A stretch of DNA of 64,000 nt from Acidocella sp. (GTDB lineage: Bacteria; Pseudomonadota; Alphaproteobacteria; Acetobacterales; Acetobacteraceae), in assembly GCA_026224875.1 (NCBI GenBank), contig JAMFRU010000058.1, positions 1-64,000 on the forward strand, written 5' to 3'. Both the position numbers and the translations under genes were made by a program. The notes under the pieces are model-generated. The model saw only the letters and a program-made list of their open reading frames with translations, was not told the origin of the DNA and did not search any database. Positions 34,029-43,706 of this stretch are shown one piece after another (position 1 is the first letter of the stretch; each line of letters begins with the position of its first letter).

Positions 34029-34739
34029 ATGGCTGACATCTCCTCCCACCCTATTCCGCGCCATGTCGCCATTATTATGGATGGCAATGGGCGCTGGGCC
34101 GCCGCCCGTGGCCTGCCGCGCGTGGCTGGGCACCGCGAGGGGGCGAAAGCCGTGCGCCGGGCCATCGAGGCCGCGATCAGCAGCGGGGTGCACTACCTCA
34201 CCCTTTTTGCGTTTTCCTCGGAGAACTGGGCGCGCCCAGCCGAAGAGGTGGCGGACCTTACGTTTTTGATGAAGCATTACCTGCGCAGCGAGCTGAAAGA
34301 GCTGCATGAGCAGGGGGTGCGGCTGCTGGTGATCGGCGAGCGCGAGCGTTTTGGCCCGGTGCTGGCTGCCGAGCTGGAGGCGGCCGAGACCAAGACCGCC
34401 GAGAATGACCGGCTGGTGCTGGTTATGGCGCTCTCCTATGGCGGGCGGGCCGACATTGTGAATGCCGCGCGCAAGGCCATGGAGGCGGGCATTCCGCCTG
34501 AGGAGCTGACGGAGCAGAAATTTGCCCGGCTGCTGTCCACCGATGGGATTCCTGACCCGGATTTGTTGATCCGCACCTCGGGCGAGCGGCGGATTTCGAA
34601 CTTTTTGCTGTGGCAGCTGGCCTATGCCGAGCTGTTGTTCTCTCCGGTGCTGTGGCCGGATTTCGGGGCGGCGGATTTTGCTGCTTCGCTTGAGGATTAT
34701 GCCACGCGGGAACGGCGTTTTGGTGCCCGCCCTGTCTGA
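34029..34739 (+). CDS. uppS: Undecaprenyl diphosphate synthase
   Basis: A cis-prenyltransferase of 236 residues that makes C55 undecaprenyl diphosphate, the lipid carrier for peptidoglycan and surface glycans. Motif HVAIIMDGNGRWA with the catalytic Asp (about 17), GHREGAKAVRR, FAFSSENWARP, and LIRTSGERRISNFLLWQLAYAE (about 178-199). 15-bp gap after frr. Provides substrate for the mrcA pathway. Confidence 0.97.
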   Translation: MADISSHPIPRHVAIIMDGNGRWAAARGLPRVAGHREGAKAVRRAIEAAISSGVHYLTLFAFSSENWARPAEEVADLTFLMKHYLRSELKELHEQGVRLLVIGERERFGPVLAAELEAAETKTAENDRLVLVMALSYGGRADIVNAARKAMEAGIPPEELTEQKFARLLSTDGIPDPDLLIRTSGERRISNFLLWQLAYAELLFSPVLWPDFGAADFAASLEDYATRERRFGARPV

Positions 34740-34740
34740 T

Positions 34741-35520
34741 ATGGCGGAAAAACAAATCGATCCGCGGTGGTCGGATTTGCGAACCCGTACCGCCTCGGCG
34801 CTGGTGCTGGCGCCGCTGGCGGTGGTTTGTGCCTGGCGCGGCGGCGTTGCCTGGGAGTTGCTGCTCCTGGTGGCCATGGCGGGGCTGGGCTGGGAATGGG
34901 GCACGCTTGCCAAGGTTGCGCGGCCTTATGTTTTCGCAGGTGTGCTGGCGGTGGTCTGGGCTGCCGTGATTGTGGCTGGGCCGGTGTATGGGCTTGTGGC
35001 TGTGGCGGTGTTGTGGCTGGGGATGAGCCTCTGGCTGGGGCGGTTTGCGGGGTATGGCGTGCCCTATGCGGGGGTTGGCGGGATTGCGTTGCTTTGGTTG
35101 CGCCAACTACCGTCCGGGCTGGACGATACGATTTTCCTCGTTCTGGTGGTGTGGGGCACGGATATCGGCGCCTATATGGCCGGACGCCTGATTGGCGGCA
35201 GGAAACTGGCGCCACGGATTTCGCCGGGTAAGACCTGGAGCGGCTCCATCGGCGGGCTGCTGGCGGCGGCGGTTATTGGGCTGGTGCTGGCGGGCGGGTT
35301 GTCTGTTGCGGCTTTTGCGGCGGGGGCGCTGCTCTCGCTCTGCGCGCAGGCGGGGGATTTGCTGGAGAGCGCGATCAAGCGCAGACTGGGCGTTAAGGAT
35401 TCGGGCCGGACCATCCCCGGCCATGGCGGGCTGTTTGACCGTCTCGATGGGTTTCTGGCCGCTGCCCCGGTGGCGGCGCTGCTGGCGTTATGCGTGCAAG
35501 GAGGGAATTTATGGCAGTGA
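34741..35520 (+). CDS. cdsA: Phosphatidate cytidylyltransferase
   Basis: An integral membrane enzyme of 259 residues that converts phosphatidate and CTP to CDP-diacylglycerol. The family signature lies near the C-terminus: SAIKRRLGVKDSGRTIPGHGGLFDRLDG (about 215-242). Several hydrophobic helices precede it. The ATG at 34741 is one base after the uppS stop. The frame extends to 34624 but that part overlaps uppS. The 3' end overlaps the dxr start. Confidence 0.94.
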   Translation: MAEKQIDPRWSDLRTRTASALVLAPLAVVCAWRGGVAWELLLLVAMAGLGWEWGTLAKVARPYVFAGVLAVVWAAVIVAGPVYGLVAVAVLWLGMSLWLGRFAGYGVPYAGVGGIALLWLRQLPSGLDDTIFLVLVVWGTDIGAYMAGRLIGGRKLAPRISPGKTWSGSIGGLLAAAVIGLVLAGGLSVAAFAAGALLSLCAQAGDLLESAIKRRLGVKDSGRTIPGHGGLFDRLDGFLAAAPVAALLALCVQGGNLWQ

Positions 35521-36674
35521 AGCGGATTACGATCCTCGGGTCCACTGGCAGTGTGGGCACGCAAACTCTTGATCTTATAGCAGAAAACCCCGGGCTTTAT
35601 GAGGTTTGCGCGCTGATTGGCGGGCGCAATGTTGAGCTGCTGGCAGCCCAGGCGAAGCAGTTCCGGCCTTCGATTACCGTGATCTCCGATGAATCCCTGC
35701 TGCCCGCGCTGCGGGAGGCTTTGGGGGGGGAGAATTTGGCGGTGGCCGGCGGGCGCGATGCCGTGCTGGAGGCGGCTGGGCGCAAGGTGGATTGGACGAT
35801 GTCCGCCATTACCGGCATCGCCGGGCTGGAGCCGACCTTGGCCGCCGTGCGGCATGGCGGGGCGATTGCCTTTGCCTGCAAGGAGGCGCTGGTTTCCGCG
35901 GGAGATGTTTTCCTCCGCGCCATTGAAGAGGCCAATGCCACGCTGTTACCCGTTGATTCTGAACATAATGCGATTTTTCAGGCGATGGCGGACGGCAATG
36001 GAAAATCCGTTGAGAAAATCATTCTGACCGCTTCGGGCGGGCCGTTCCTCAAATATTCCCTGGAAGAGATGCGCGGGATTACCCGTGAGGCGGCTTTGCG
36101 CCATCCGGTTTGGTCGATGGGCGCGAAGATTTCCATTGATTCCGCGACCATGTTTAACAAGGGTCTGGAAATTATTGAAGCTGCAAGACTTTTTGGATTG
36201 AGTTCCGCGCGGATCGAGGTGCTGGTGCATCCGCAATCGATCATCCATGGCATGGTTTGCTACGCCGATGGCTCGGTGCTGGCGCAGCTCGGCTCGCCGG
36301 ATATGCGCATTCCTATTGCCCATACCCTGGCTTGGCCGCAGCGTATTGCCACGAAGGCGCCGCGGCTTGATCTGGCGGCGGCGGCCAGGCTTGAGTTTTT
36401 TGCGCCCGATGAGGTGCGTTTCCCCGCACTCCGGCTGGCGCGTGAGGCGTTGCAGGCGGGGCATGGCGCGCCGGCGGTGCTCAATGCCGCCAATGAGATT
36501 GCGGTGGCGGCGTTTCTGGAACGCAAAATCGGGTTTCTCGACATTGCCCGTATCGTTGAAATTGTAATGGGGCGTTTGGGCGCGCCGCCGGTGGATGATC
36601 TGGAAGCCGTGCTGGCGCTGGACGCCGAGGCGCGTGGCCAGGCCCGGGCGCTAACCGCAGAGAAGGCCGCCTGA
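35511..36674 (+). CDS. dxr: 1-deoxy-D-xylulose-5-phosphate reductoisomerase
   Basis: DXR (387 residues) makes MEP from DXP, the committed step of isoprenoid synthesis feeding uppS. NADPH site ITILGSTGSVGTQTLDL (about 6-22), active-site DSEHNAIFQ (about 148), SGGPF (about 178), SMGAKISIDSATMFNKGLEIIEA (about 203-225), HPQSIIHGMV. AAGGAGGG lies 8 bases before ATG at 35511, inside the last codons of cdsA (10-bp overlap), and rseP begins at its stop. Confidence 0.96.
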   Translation: MAVKRITILGSTGSVGTQTLDLIAENPGLYEVCALIGGRNVELLAAQAKQFRPSITVISDESLLPALREALGGENLAVAGGRDAVLEAAGRKVDWTMSAITGIAGLEPTLAAVRHGGAIAFACKEALVSAGDVFLRAIEEANATLLPVDSEHNAIFQAMADGNGKSVEKIILTASGGPFLKYSLEEMRGITREAALRHPVWSMGAKISIDSATMFNKGLEIIEAARLFGLSSARIEVLVHPQSIIHGMVCYADGSVLAQLGSPDMRIPIAHTLAWPQRIATKAPRLDLAAAARLEFFAPDEVRFPALRLAREALQAGHGAPAVLNAANEIAVAAFLERKIGFLDIARIVEIVMGRLGAPPVDDLEAVLALDAEARGQARALTAEKAA

Positions 36675-37750
36675 TGCTGCATAGTTTTTACCAGATTGCC
36701 GGTTTTGCCGTCAGCATCGGTGTTCTCATCTTCATCCATGAGCTGGGGCATTATGCCGCCGCGCGCAGCCAGGGGGTGACGGTCGAGGTGTTTTCGCTCG
36801 GCTTTGGCCCGGCACTGCTGAAATACAAAGCGAAATCGGGCACGGTGTGGCAGCTCTCGGCGCTGCCGCTGGGCGGTTACGTGAAGATGCAGGGCTGGGG
36901 CGAGGCGGAGGATAAAGCGCCGTCGCCGCCGGGCTCCTTCTCCGGTGCCACGTTGAGCTCCAAAGCGGTGATCGTGGCGGCCGGGCCGCTGGCTAACCTC
37001 GCCCTTGCCGTGGTGCTGTATGCCGTGCTGTTCGTGAGCGCCGGCCAGCCGAGCACCCCGGCCCTGTTTGCCAGTGTCGATCCGCATTCTGCCGCGGCCG
37101 CCGCGCATTTGCTGCCCGGCGACCGGGTGCTGGCCATCGGCGGGGCGCCGGTGCGCGATTTCTCAAACTTGCAGCAAATTGTAACGGGCCATCCCAATAC
37201 CGAGCTGGATTTCACCATCGGGCGGGCCGGGCAGAAGTTTACCGAATCGGTTCAGATCGGTTCCGCCACCGTGGATGGGACCAGCATCGGCCGGCTGGGC
37301 GTGACGGCGGCACCCACGTTTACGCGGCTCTTGCCGGGCCCGGCCATCGTTGCGGCGTTTCACCAGACTGGGGCTGTGATCGCCAGCTGGGGCACGCAGA
37401 TGGGCATGTTGATTTTCCAGCATAAAGGGCTCTCGGATCTCTCAGGCCCCATAGGCATTGCCCAGGTGACCGGCCAGGTGGCAGCCATGGGCTGGGCGCC
37501 TCTGCTCGATCTGCTGGCGTTTCTCTCGATCAACCTTGGGCTGGTCAATCTCATTCCCATCCCCATCCTCGATGGCGGGCACCTGCTGTTTTACGGCTGG
37601 GAAGCCGTGGCGCGGCGCAAAGTTTCCGAGAAGGTGCGCGATATGGGCCTGCGGTTTGGCGCCGCGCTGATCCTGACGCTGTTCCTGGTGACCACGTTCA
37701 ACGATCTGTCGCGGCTCGGTGCGGTCGCCTGGCTGACGCATTTACTTTAG
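36674..37750 (+). CDS. rseP: Site-2 protease RseP
   Basis: A zinc membrane protease of 358 residues that cleaves anti-sigma factors and residual signal peptides in the membrane. HExxH: FIHELGHYAAA (about 16-26). One PDZ domain (about 120-195), and the third motif in NLIPIPILDGGHLLF (about 294-308) with the metal-binding Asp. The E. coli protein has 450 residues and two PDZ domains. Here only one PDZ is seen. It starts at the dxr stop (1-bp overlap). Confidence 0.94.
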   Translation: MLHSFYQIAGFAVSIGVLIFIHELGHYAAARSQGVTVEVFSLGFGPALLKYKAKSGTVWQLSALPLGGYVKMQGWGEAEDKAPSPPGSFSGATLSSKAVIVAAGPLANLALAVVLYAVLFVSAGQPSTPALFASVDPHSAAAAAHLLPGDRVLAIGGAPVRDFSNLQQIVTGHPNTELDFTIGRAGQKFTESVQIGSATVDGTSIGRLGVTAAPTFTRLLPGPAIVAAFHQTGAVIASWGTQMGMLIFQHKGLSDLSGPIGIAQVTGQVAAMGWAPLLDLLAFLSINLGLVNLIPIPILDGGHLLFYGWEAVARRKVSEKVRDMGLRFGAALILTLFLVTTFNDLSRLGAVAWLTHLL

Positions 37751-37851
37751 AAACGTCCGGGTAACCTTGCCGGGTGGCGTGACCCGTGCCAAACGCCTCG
37801 CGACGGGACTCCTGGTTAACCGGGGATTCTAATTGGGTTGGGAGATATCGA

Positions 37852-40299
37852 TTGCTTAAGCCGCGCTCCGTCCTTCTGGCGTCCGTTTGCCTGTTGCCAG
37901 CCATGCTGGCGGCACCTTCTCCGCGCGCCGCCACCGCTTTGGCGCAGAGCGCCCCCGGTGCAGGAGCGCAGAACGCCTCCGGCGCGGGGGCCCAGCCAGC
38001 CCCCAGCCTGGCCAATCGGCCCAGCAACAAGGTTACGCCCGGCGGAACCATTTCGGCGATCAACGTTATCGGCAACCGCCGCATCGAGACCTCGACCGTA
38101 ACCGCCTATATGGTGGTGCAGGTCGGCGATCCGTTCGACCAGCAGCAGATCGACCAGTCTGTGAAGACTTTGTACGCAACGGGCCTGTTCCAGACCGTGC
38201 ATATCACCCGGGACGGAAACGGGCTCGATGTGAACGTGGCCGAGAACCCGACCGTCACCCAGGTGTTTTTCTCAGGCAATAAATCGGTCGCGGACAAGGA
38301 TGCCAAGGCGGCGGTGAGCCTGCAGCCCAATTCCGTGTATACCCCGGAGGCGGCTGAGGCCGACCGTGGCGCGCTGCTCGCGGCCTATGCCAAAAAAGGC
38401 TATTACAACGCGCAGGTCACCGTGAGCGTGATCAAGCTCTCCGATAACCGCGTCAATGTCGTGTTCAATTGTGTTGACGGCACGGAGCCCAAGCTCAGCC
38501 GTGTGCTGTTCACCGGCAACCAGCATTTCAGCCAGGGCGCGTTGCGCACGATTGTCTCCTCGCGGCAGTATTACTGGTGGCGGTTCCTCTCGGGCTCGAC
38601 CAGCTATAATTCCGACCGCGTCGAGTATGACGAATATCTGCTGCATAAATTCTATCTGCATAAGGGTTATGCCGATATGCAGATTATCAGCGCCAATGCG
38701 AATTTGAGCCCTGACCGCAAGAGCTTTTACCTGACCTACGCGATCCAGGAAGGGCCGCGCTACAAGGTGAAGTCGCTGACCATCGTGTCGGGTATCCGTA
38801 CGCTGCAGGATAAGGATCTGCGCGGGCTGGTGCCGCTTTCGGCCGGCGACTGGTTCGATGGCGATGCGCTGCAGGAAGGCATTACGGCGCTGAACAAGAA
38901 GGCGCTGGACATGGGCTATGCCTTTGCCACCGTTAACCCGGATGTGGAGACCGACCCGAAGGACCACACGCTGACGATCACGCTGAATGTGGTGAACGGG
39001 CCGCGCGTGTGGATCCAGCGGATTGATATTACCGGCAATACAAGGACCCAGGACAAGGTGATCCGCCGCCAGCTGACCGTGGCCGAGGGCGATGCCTATA
39101 ACCAGACCAAGATCGATGATTCCACGAAGAATTTGAAGGATCTCGGCTACTTCAAGGACCAGAAGCTGACCACCAGCCCAGGCAGCACGCCCAACCAGGT
39201 GGTGCTGAACACGGCGGTAACGGAGCAGGCGACGGGCCAGTTCTCGCTCGGCGGCGGTTATTCATCCTCGCTCGGCGCGCTGGTGAATACCGGGTTGAGC
39301 CAGAATAATATTCTCGGCACCGGCGATAATGCCTCCATTAACGCGTTGCTCGCGCAGCGCGGCACGCAGATCAACCTGGGCTACACGGACCCGTATTTCC
39401 TTGACCGCAATTTGATCGCCGGGGGCGATCTGTTCCGGACAGTGACGGATTCCTACACTTCGGCCGGGCAGAGCTATGCCTATTCCGAAAGCTCGATGGG
39501 CGGCGATCTGCGCCTGGGCTACCGGTTCAACAGTCATGTCACGCAGAGCTTCACCTATACGTTGAGCGAGCGCGATATTTATGACATCGCCACCGGCAGC
39601 TCACAGAATCTGTATATCAACAACGAGCAGGGCTATTCCTCGTTGTCGCAATTGAGCCAGACGCTGAGCTTCGATTATCTCGATGACGACCAAAACCCGA
39701 CCTCGGGCCTGCTCGTCAATCTGACGGTGGATTTTGCGGGTCTCGGCGGCAATGCCAAATATATCCGCCTGTCGCCGGATGTGTCCTATTACATCCCGCT
39801 GGAGCATGTGTTCGGCGACCCGGGCTGGGTGCTTAAATTCAGCGGCTCGGCCGGGTATCTGAAAGATATCATGGGCTATGACGATAAGATCGAGGACCGG
39901 TTCTTCCTCGGCGGTGATAGTTTGCGCGGCTTTGCCGATGGCGGCATCGGGCCTTATGCGCTGCCGGCCACCAGCAGCGGTACCCAGACCGCGACCGGCG
40001 GGCAGATCGGCGGGCGTTATATGTGGTCGGAAAGCACTGAATTGCATTTCCCGCTCCCCGTTTCGAAAGATCTCGGCATCACCGGCTTCGCCTTTGTCGA
40101 TACCGGCTCGCTCTGGGGGGCAAACGCCATTGCCGGCCAGGGGCTTGTGGACGCAGCCGGCCCGCGCGTGGGCGTGGGCGTGGGTGTGTCCTGGAACACG
40201 CCGTTCGGGCTTATCAATCTCTCGCTTGCCGATCCTATCGTGAAGCAGTCGGGCGACCAGACTCAGCAATTCCGCGTTTCTTTTGGTACGAGGTTCTAA
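37852..40299 (+). CDS. bamA: BamA, outer membrane protein assembly factor
   Basis: An Omp85 protein of about 815 residues that inserts beta-barrel proteins into the outer membrane. I prefer the TTG at 37852, 7 bases after GGGAG, because it gives a clean signal peptide (LLKPRSVLLASVCLLPAML). The frame runs back to 37786. Five POTRA domains (about 60-430) precede the 16-stranded barrel. The VRGF-like loop (DSLRGFADGGIG) and terminal RVSFGTRF with final Phe are present. An Ala/Gln/Pro-rich stretch lies between signal and POTRA1. Confidence 0.95.
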   Translation: MLKPRSVLLASVCLLPAMLAAPSPRAATALAQSAPGAGAQNASGAGAQPAPSLANRPSNKVTPGGTISAINVIGNRRIETSTVTAYMVVQVGDPFDQQQIDQSVKTLYATGLFQTVHITRDGNGLDVNVAENPTVTQVFFSGNKSVADKDAKAAVSLQPNSVYTPEAAEADRGALLAAYAKKGYYNAQVTVSVIKLSDNRVNVVFNCVDGTEPKLSRVLFTGNQHFSQGALRTIVSSRQYYWWRFLSGSTSYNSDRVEYDEYLLHKFYLHKGYADMQIISANANLSPDRKSFYLTYAIQEGPRYKVKSLTIVSGIRTLQDKDLRGLVPLSAGDWFDGDALQEGITALNKKALDMGYAFATVNPDVETDPKDHTLTITLNVVNGPRVWIQRIDITGNTRTQDKVIRRQLTVAEGDAYNQTKIDDSTKNLKDLGYFKDQKLTTSPGSTPNQVVLNTAVTEQATGQFSLGGGYSSSLGALVNTGLSQNNILGTGDNASINALLAQRGTQINLGYTDPYFLDRNLIAGGDLFRTVTDSYTSAGQSYAYSESSMGGDLRLGYRFNSHVTQSFTYTLSERDIYDIATGSSQNLYINNEQGYSSLSQLSQTLSFDYLDDDQNPTSGLLVNLTVDFAGLGGNAKYIRLSPDVSYYIPLEHVFGDPGWVLKFSGSAGYLKDIMGYDDKIEDRFFLGGDSLRGFADGGIGPYALPATSSGTQTATGGQIGGRYMWSESTELHFPLPVSKDLGITGFAFVDTGSLWGANAIAGQGLVDAAGPRVGVGVGVSWNTPFGLINLSLADPIVKQSGDQTQQFRVSFGTRF

Positions 40300-41070
40300 G
40301 TGTCAGCTTTTCATCGTTTTGCTCTGATCCTGCCTGTTCTGACCCTTGGTGCCGCTCCGGCGGCCCAGGCGCAGTCCTCGGGCTCCGGTTATTTCATGCC
40401 GCCCAGCGCTTCGCCGCCGCCGGCTGCCTCCCCGGCTCCGGCCCAAGCTTCGGCCCAGGCACCTGCACCGCAGGCGCAAGCCCAGCCGGCCCAGCCGCAA
40501 ATTCCCTCTTTGCCGCCGTTGCCGCCGGAGAACGCGCCGCCGACCGCGATTATCGGTGTGCTTTCGGTGCCCGATGTGATGCAGAAATCGACCGCCGCCC
40601 AAGGCGTGCAGGCCGAGATTCAGAAGCGCCAGTCCGTGTTGAAGGCGGATGAGGAGAAGGCGCAGGCCGGTTTGCAGGCCGAGCAGCAGCAGATTCTGGC
40701 CCAGCGCGGCAAGATCTCCGCGGCTGATTTCGATAAGAAGGTGCAGGGCTGGCAGAATGAGGTCGGCGCTGCCCAGACCAAGTTCCAGCAGAAGGGCCAG
40801 GCTATTCAGAATTCCGGCCAGGCCGCGCTTGGGCAGATCGAGGCTGAACTGATCGGCATTATTCGCCAGGAGGCGCAGGCGCATCAGATGAACCTGATCC
40901 TGCATCGCGAGCAGGTTGTGCTGAATATCGCCGCGTTCGATCTGACCGATGAGACCGTGGTGGAGCTGAACAAGCTGCTGCCGAGCGTTAAAGTGCCGCC
41001 TTCGGTGGTGACGCCGGGCATGGCGATTACCCCGCCTGACCAAAGCGCTGACCAGAGCCAGGGCCAGTAA
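40300..41070 (+). CDS. Skp/OmpH-type periplasmic chaperone with Pro/Ala/Gln-rich insert
   Basis: A 256-residue exported protein (GTG start directly after the bamA stop, signal ending AQAQ). The OmpH domain spans about 85-235: VLSVPDVMQKSTAAQGV, then a long helix pair rich in Gln, Lys and Glu, and NLILHREQVVLNIAAFDLT. It would carry outer-membrane proteins through the periplasm to BamA. Unlike typical Skp (about 160), it has a roughly 60-residue Pro/Ala/Gln linker after the signal and a Pro-rich tail. Confidence 0.88.
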   Translation: MSAFHRFALILPVLTLGAAPAAQAQSSGSGYFMPPSASPPPAASPAPAQASAQAPAPQAQAQPAQPQIPSLPPLPPENAPPTAIIGVLSVPDVMQKSTAAQGVQAEIQKRQSVLKADEEKAQAGLQAEQQQILAQRGKISAADFDKKVQGWQNEVGAAQTKFQQKGQAIQNSGQAALGQIEAELIGIIRQEAQAHQMNLILHREQVVLNIAAFDLTDETVVELNKLLPSVKVPPSVVTPGMAITPPDQSADQSQGQ

Positions 41071-41075
41071 CAGGC

Positions 41076-42128
41076 ATGGAGACTGCCGCCAAACCCGGTG
41101 ATGCGCGGTTTTTCGCGCGCACCGGGCCGCACAGCCTTGCCGCCATCGCGGCACTTTTGGGGGCTGAGGTGGCGGAGGAGGGCGGCAGGTTGATCCGTGG
41201 TGTGGCGCCGTTGCAGAGCGCCGGGCCAGAGGATGTGAGTTTTCTGGATAACAAGCGCTATGCGCCGCTGCTGGCCGAAACCAAGGCCGGTGCGGTGATA
41301 GTGCATCCGGATTTCGCCGGGAAAGTGCCCGTGGGCTGCGTGGCTTTGGCCACGCCCGAGCCTTATGTGGGCTGGGCGAAGGTTTCGGCGCTGTTTCATC
41401 CGTATCCTGCGCCGCAAGCTGGCGTGCATGCCAGTGCGGTGATCGACCCCGCGGCGGAAATTGAGGATGGGGTTGAAATCGGCGCGAATGCCGTGATTGC
41501 GGCGGGTGCTATAATCGGTGCTGGGACCAGTATCGGGCCGCTGACCTATGTGGGGCCGGGGGTGATCATCGGGCGGGATTGCCGTATCCATGCGCAGGTA
41601 ACGTTGAGCCATGCGATACTGGGAAATCGCGTGACGATTTATCCGGGCGCGCGCATTGGCCAGGATGGGTTTGGCTTTGCCATTTCCAAGGCCGGGTTTA
41701 CGCCGGTGCCGCAATTGGGCCGGGTGCTGATCGGCGATGGTGCGGAAATTGGGGCAAATGCGACGATCGATCGCGGCTCAGCCCAGGATACGGTGATCGG
41801 GCCGGGGGTGCATGTCGATAATCTGGTGCAGCTCGGGCATAATGTGAATATTGGCGCGAACAGCGTTATCATCGCGCAGGCCGGCGTGTCGGGCTCGACG
41901 CAGATTGGCCCGGGCGTGATGATTGCTGCGCAGGCCGGGTTGACCGGGCACCTCACGATAGGTGCCGGGGCGCGCATCGGCGCGCAGGCGGGCGTGATGC
42001 AGGATGTGCCGGCGGGTGATGAGGTACTGGGGTCCCCGGCGCAGGGGGCCAAGAACTATTTCCGGGAGGTGATCACCCTCCGCAAACTGGCCCAAAGCGG
42101 CCGCGCTGTACCTAAAACGGGGATTTGA
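41076..42128 (+). CDS. lpxD: UDP-3-O-acylglucosamine N-acyltransferase
   Basis: LpxD (350 residues) adds the second acyl chain in lipid A synthesis. N-terminal uridine-binding domain (about 20-100, [14 protein letters not shown]), then a left-handed parallel beta-helix built of hexapeptide repeats, with catalytic His in [11 protein letters not shown] (about 248) and [18 protein letters not shown]. Length is normal (341 in E. coli). The start is 5 bp after skp. fabZ follows immediately. Confidence 0.96.
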   Translation: METAAKPGDARFFARTGPHSLAAIAALLGAEVAEEGGRLIRGVAPLQSAGPEDVSFLDNKRYAPLLAETKAGAVIVHPDFAGKVPVGCVALATPEPYVGWAKVSALFHPYPAPQAGVHASAVIDPAAEIEDGVEIGANAVIAAGAIIGAGTSIGPLTYVGPGVIIGRDCRIHAQVTLSHAILGNRVTIYPGARIGQDGFGFAISKAGFTPVPQLGRVLIGDGAEIGANATIDRGSAQDTVIGPGVHVDNLVQLGHNVNIGANSVIIAQAGVSGSTQIGPGVMIAAQAGLTGHLTIGAGARIGAQAGVMQDVPAGDEVLGSPAQGAKNYFREVITLRKLAQSGRAVPKTGI

Positions 42129-42130
42129 CG

Positions 42131-42616
42131 ATGAGTGAGACGAAGGATTTGCCGCCCGTTGATGTGGCGCTGATCGAGACCAAAGACATACTGACGATGA
42201 TCCCGCATCGCTATCCGTTCCTCCTGGTGGACCGGCTGGTGGACGTGCGCTGGGACCATTCGGCTGTCGGCATCAAGAATGTGACGATGAACGAGCCGTT
42301 CTTTCAGGGGCATTTCCCGGGGCACCCCGTTATGCCGGGCGTGCTGATTGTGGAAGCCATGGCGCAGACGGCGGCGGGGCTGGTGATTTCCACGCTGGGG
42401 CCCGAGGCGGGCATGCCGGTGGTGTATTTCATGTCCATCGAGAATGCGAAATTCCGCAAGCCGGTAACGCCGGGCGACACGCTGCGGCTGACCATGACCA
42501 AGGAGCGCCGGCGCGGCCAGGTGTGGAAGTTTGATGGCGTGGCGCGGGTTGAGGGCGTGGTTGTGGCGGAAGCCTCAATCACGGCGATGATCATGGATCA
42601 GGTCAAGCCAGTTTAA
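42131..42616 (+). CDS. fabZ: 3-hydroxyacyl-ACP dehydratase FabZ
   Basis: FabZ (161 residues) dehydrates 3-hydroxyacyl-ACPs in fatty-acid elongation and competes with LpxA/LpxD for the same acyl-ACP. Hotdog fold with catalytic His and Glu: [11 protein letters not shown] and [19 protein letters not shown] (His about 59, Glu about 73). The ATG at 42131 is used rather than an upstream TTG. Confidence 0.97.
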   Translation: MSETKDLPPVDVALIETKDILTMIPHRYPFLLVDRLVDVRWDHSAVGIKNVTMNEPFFQGHFPGHPVMPGVLIVEAMAQTAAGLVISTLGPEAGMPVVYFMSIENAKFRKPVTPGDTLRLTMTKERRRGQVWKFDGVARVEGVVVAEASITAMIMDQVKPV

Positions 42617-42726
42617 TCTTTTAAAATCAAAATATTCCGGAGACATATTCGGAAATAATGATTGACTTGGCGGCCGCTCCCGCGCCGCGTAAAGCGGGGC
42701 TGCATTAACAGAGGTTAAAACGCATC

Positions 42727-43527
42727 GTGCTGACGCAGATCCACCCTTCGGCGATCGTCGATTCCGATGCCAAGCTCGGCCTGGGCGTGAAAATTGGCCC
42801 GTTCTGTACGGTTGGCCCCCATGTGGTGCTGGAGAATGGGGTTGAGCTGGTCAGCCACGTCGCCGTGGATGGGCATACGATTTTGCGGGAAGGCGTTAAG
42901 ATATTCCCGTTCAGCACCATCGGGCTGCCGCCGCAGGATTTGAAATATAAGGGCGAGGAGACCGAGACGGTGATCGGGGCGCGCACGCAGATCCGCGAAC
43001 ATGCGTCCATTCATCGCGGCACGGTGACCGGGGCCGGGATTACGCGGATTGGCGCTGACTGCCTGCTGATGGCGACGGTGCATGTGGCGCATGATTGTGT
43101 GCTTGGGGATGGGGTACTCATCTCCAACAACGTGGCGCTTGGCGGGCATGTGGAGCTGGGCGACCGGGCGATTATCGGCGGCAATGCGGCGGTGCTGCAG
43201 TTTGTGCGGGTGGGGGCAGGCGCCATGGTCGGCGGGCTGACCGGGGTGACGCGCGATGTGATCCCCTATGCGCGAGTGTTTGGCACCAGGGCTGAGCTGC
43301 TGGGGCTTAACCTGATCGGGCTGAAGCGGCGCGGGCTGGAAAAGGCGCAGCTGCATGCGGTGAATAATGCGTATAAGTTTTTGTTTTGCGGGCCGGGCGT
43401 GTTTGCCGACCGCGTGGCCGAGCTGACCGCGCAGGCCGAGGATGCGTATGTTAAGGATATGCTGGCGTTTATTGCTACGCCTTCAAGGCATGGGATTCTT
43501 ACGAATGTTTCCGGCGAAGAAGAGTAA
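42727..43527 (+). CDS. lpxA: UDP-GlcNAc O-acyltransferase
   Basis: LpxA (266 residues) is the first enzyme of lipid A synthesis. GTG start. Beta-helix of hexapeptide repeats with catalytic His near 122 (NNVALGGHVELGD region) and the substrate segments IREHASIHRGT and LMATVHVAHDCVLGD. The C-terminal helices follow the family (IGLKRRGLEKAQLHAVNNAYK). 110 bp separate it from fabZ, with a minor dyad, so it may have its own promoter. Confidence 0.96.
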   Translation: MLTQIHPSAIVDSDAKLGLGVKIGPFCTVGPHVVLENGVELVSHVAVDGHTILREGVKIFPFSTIGLPPQDLKYKGEETETVIGARTQIREHASIHRGTVTGAGITRIGADCLLMATVHVAHDCVLGDGVLISNNVALGGHVELGDRAIIGGNAAVLQFVRVGAGAMVGGLTGVTRDVIPYARVFGTRAELLGLNLIGLKRRGLEKAQLHAVNNAYKFLFCGPGVFADRVAELTAQAEDAYVKDMLAFIATPSRHGILTNVSGEEE

Positions 43528-43578
43528 GGTCTTCCCCCAGCTCAAGGCCGAGGGCAAGCTTTTATGAACAAAAAGAAG

Positions 43579-43654
43579 CAAAAAAACTTTGAACTTCTGG
43601 CCATGGGCTGTGGCGGCGTTAACGCCCATGTCCCGAAGTTCCAAAAGTTTTTTG
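43579..43654. repeat. Imperfect inverted repeat between lpxA and lpxI
   Basis: CAAAAAAACTTTGAACTTCT...CCATGGGC (43579-43608) matches the reverse complement of GCCCATG...GAAGTTCCAAAAGTTTTTTGG (43624-43654) with a few mismatches. Its A/T arms with CAAAAAA...TTTTTTG resemble REP-like elements I associate with Acetobacteraceae. It sits in the 180-bp gap between lpxA and lpxI, where no gene is seen. Confidence 0.65.
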
Positions 43655-43706
43655 GTTCCCCTGATCAAGTCTGGGGCAGGCATTTTTTACAAAAAAGAAC
43701 ATGTGA

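Noticed and set aside
32985..34913. 642-residue minus-strand frame across pyrH, frr, uppS and the start of cdsA
   Set aside because: It crosses several certain genes; high GC produces long antisense frames in such operons.
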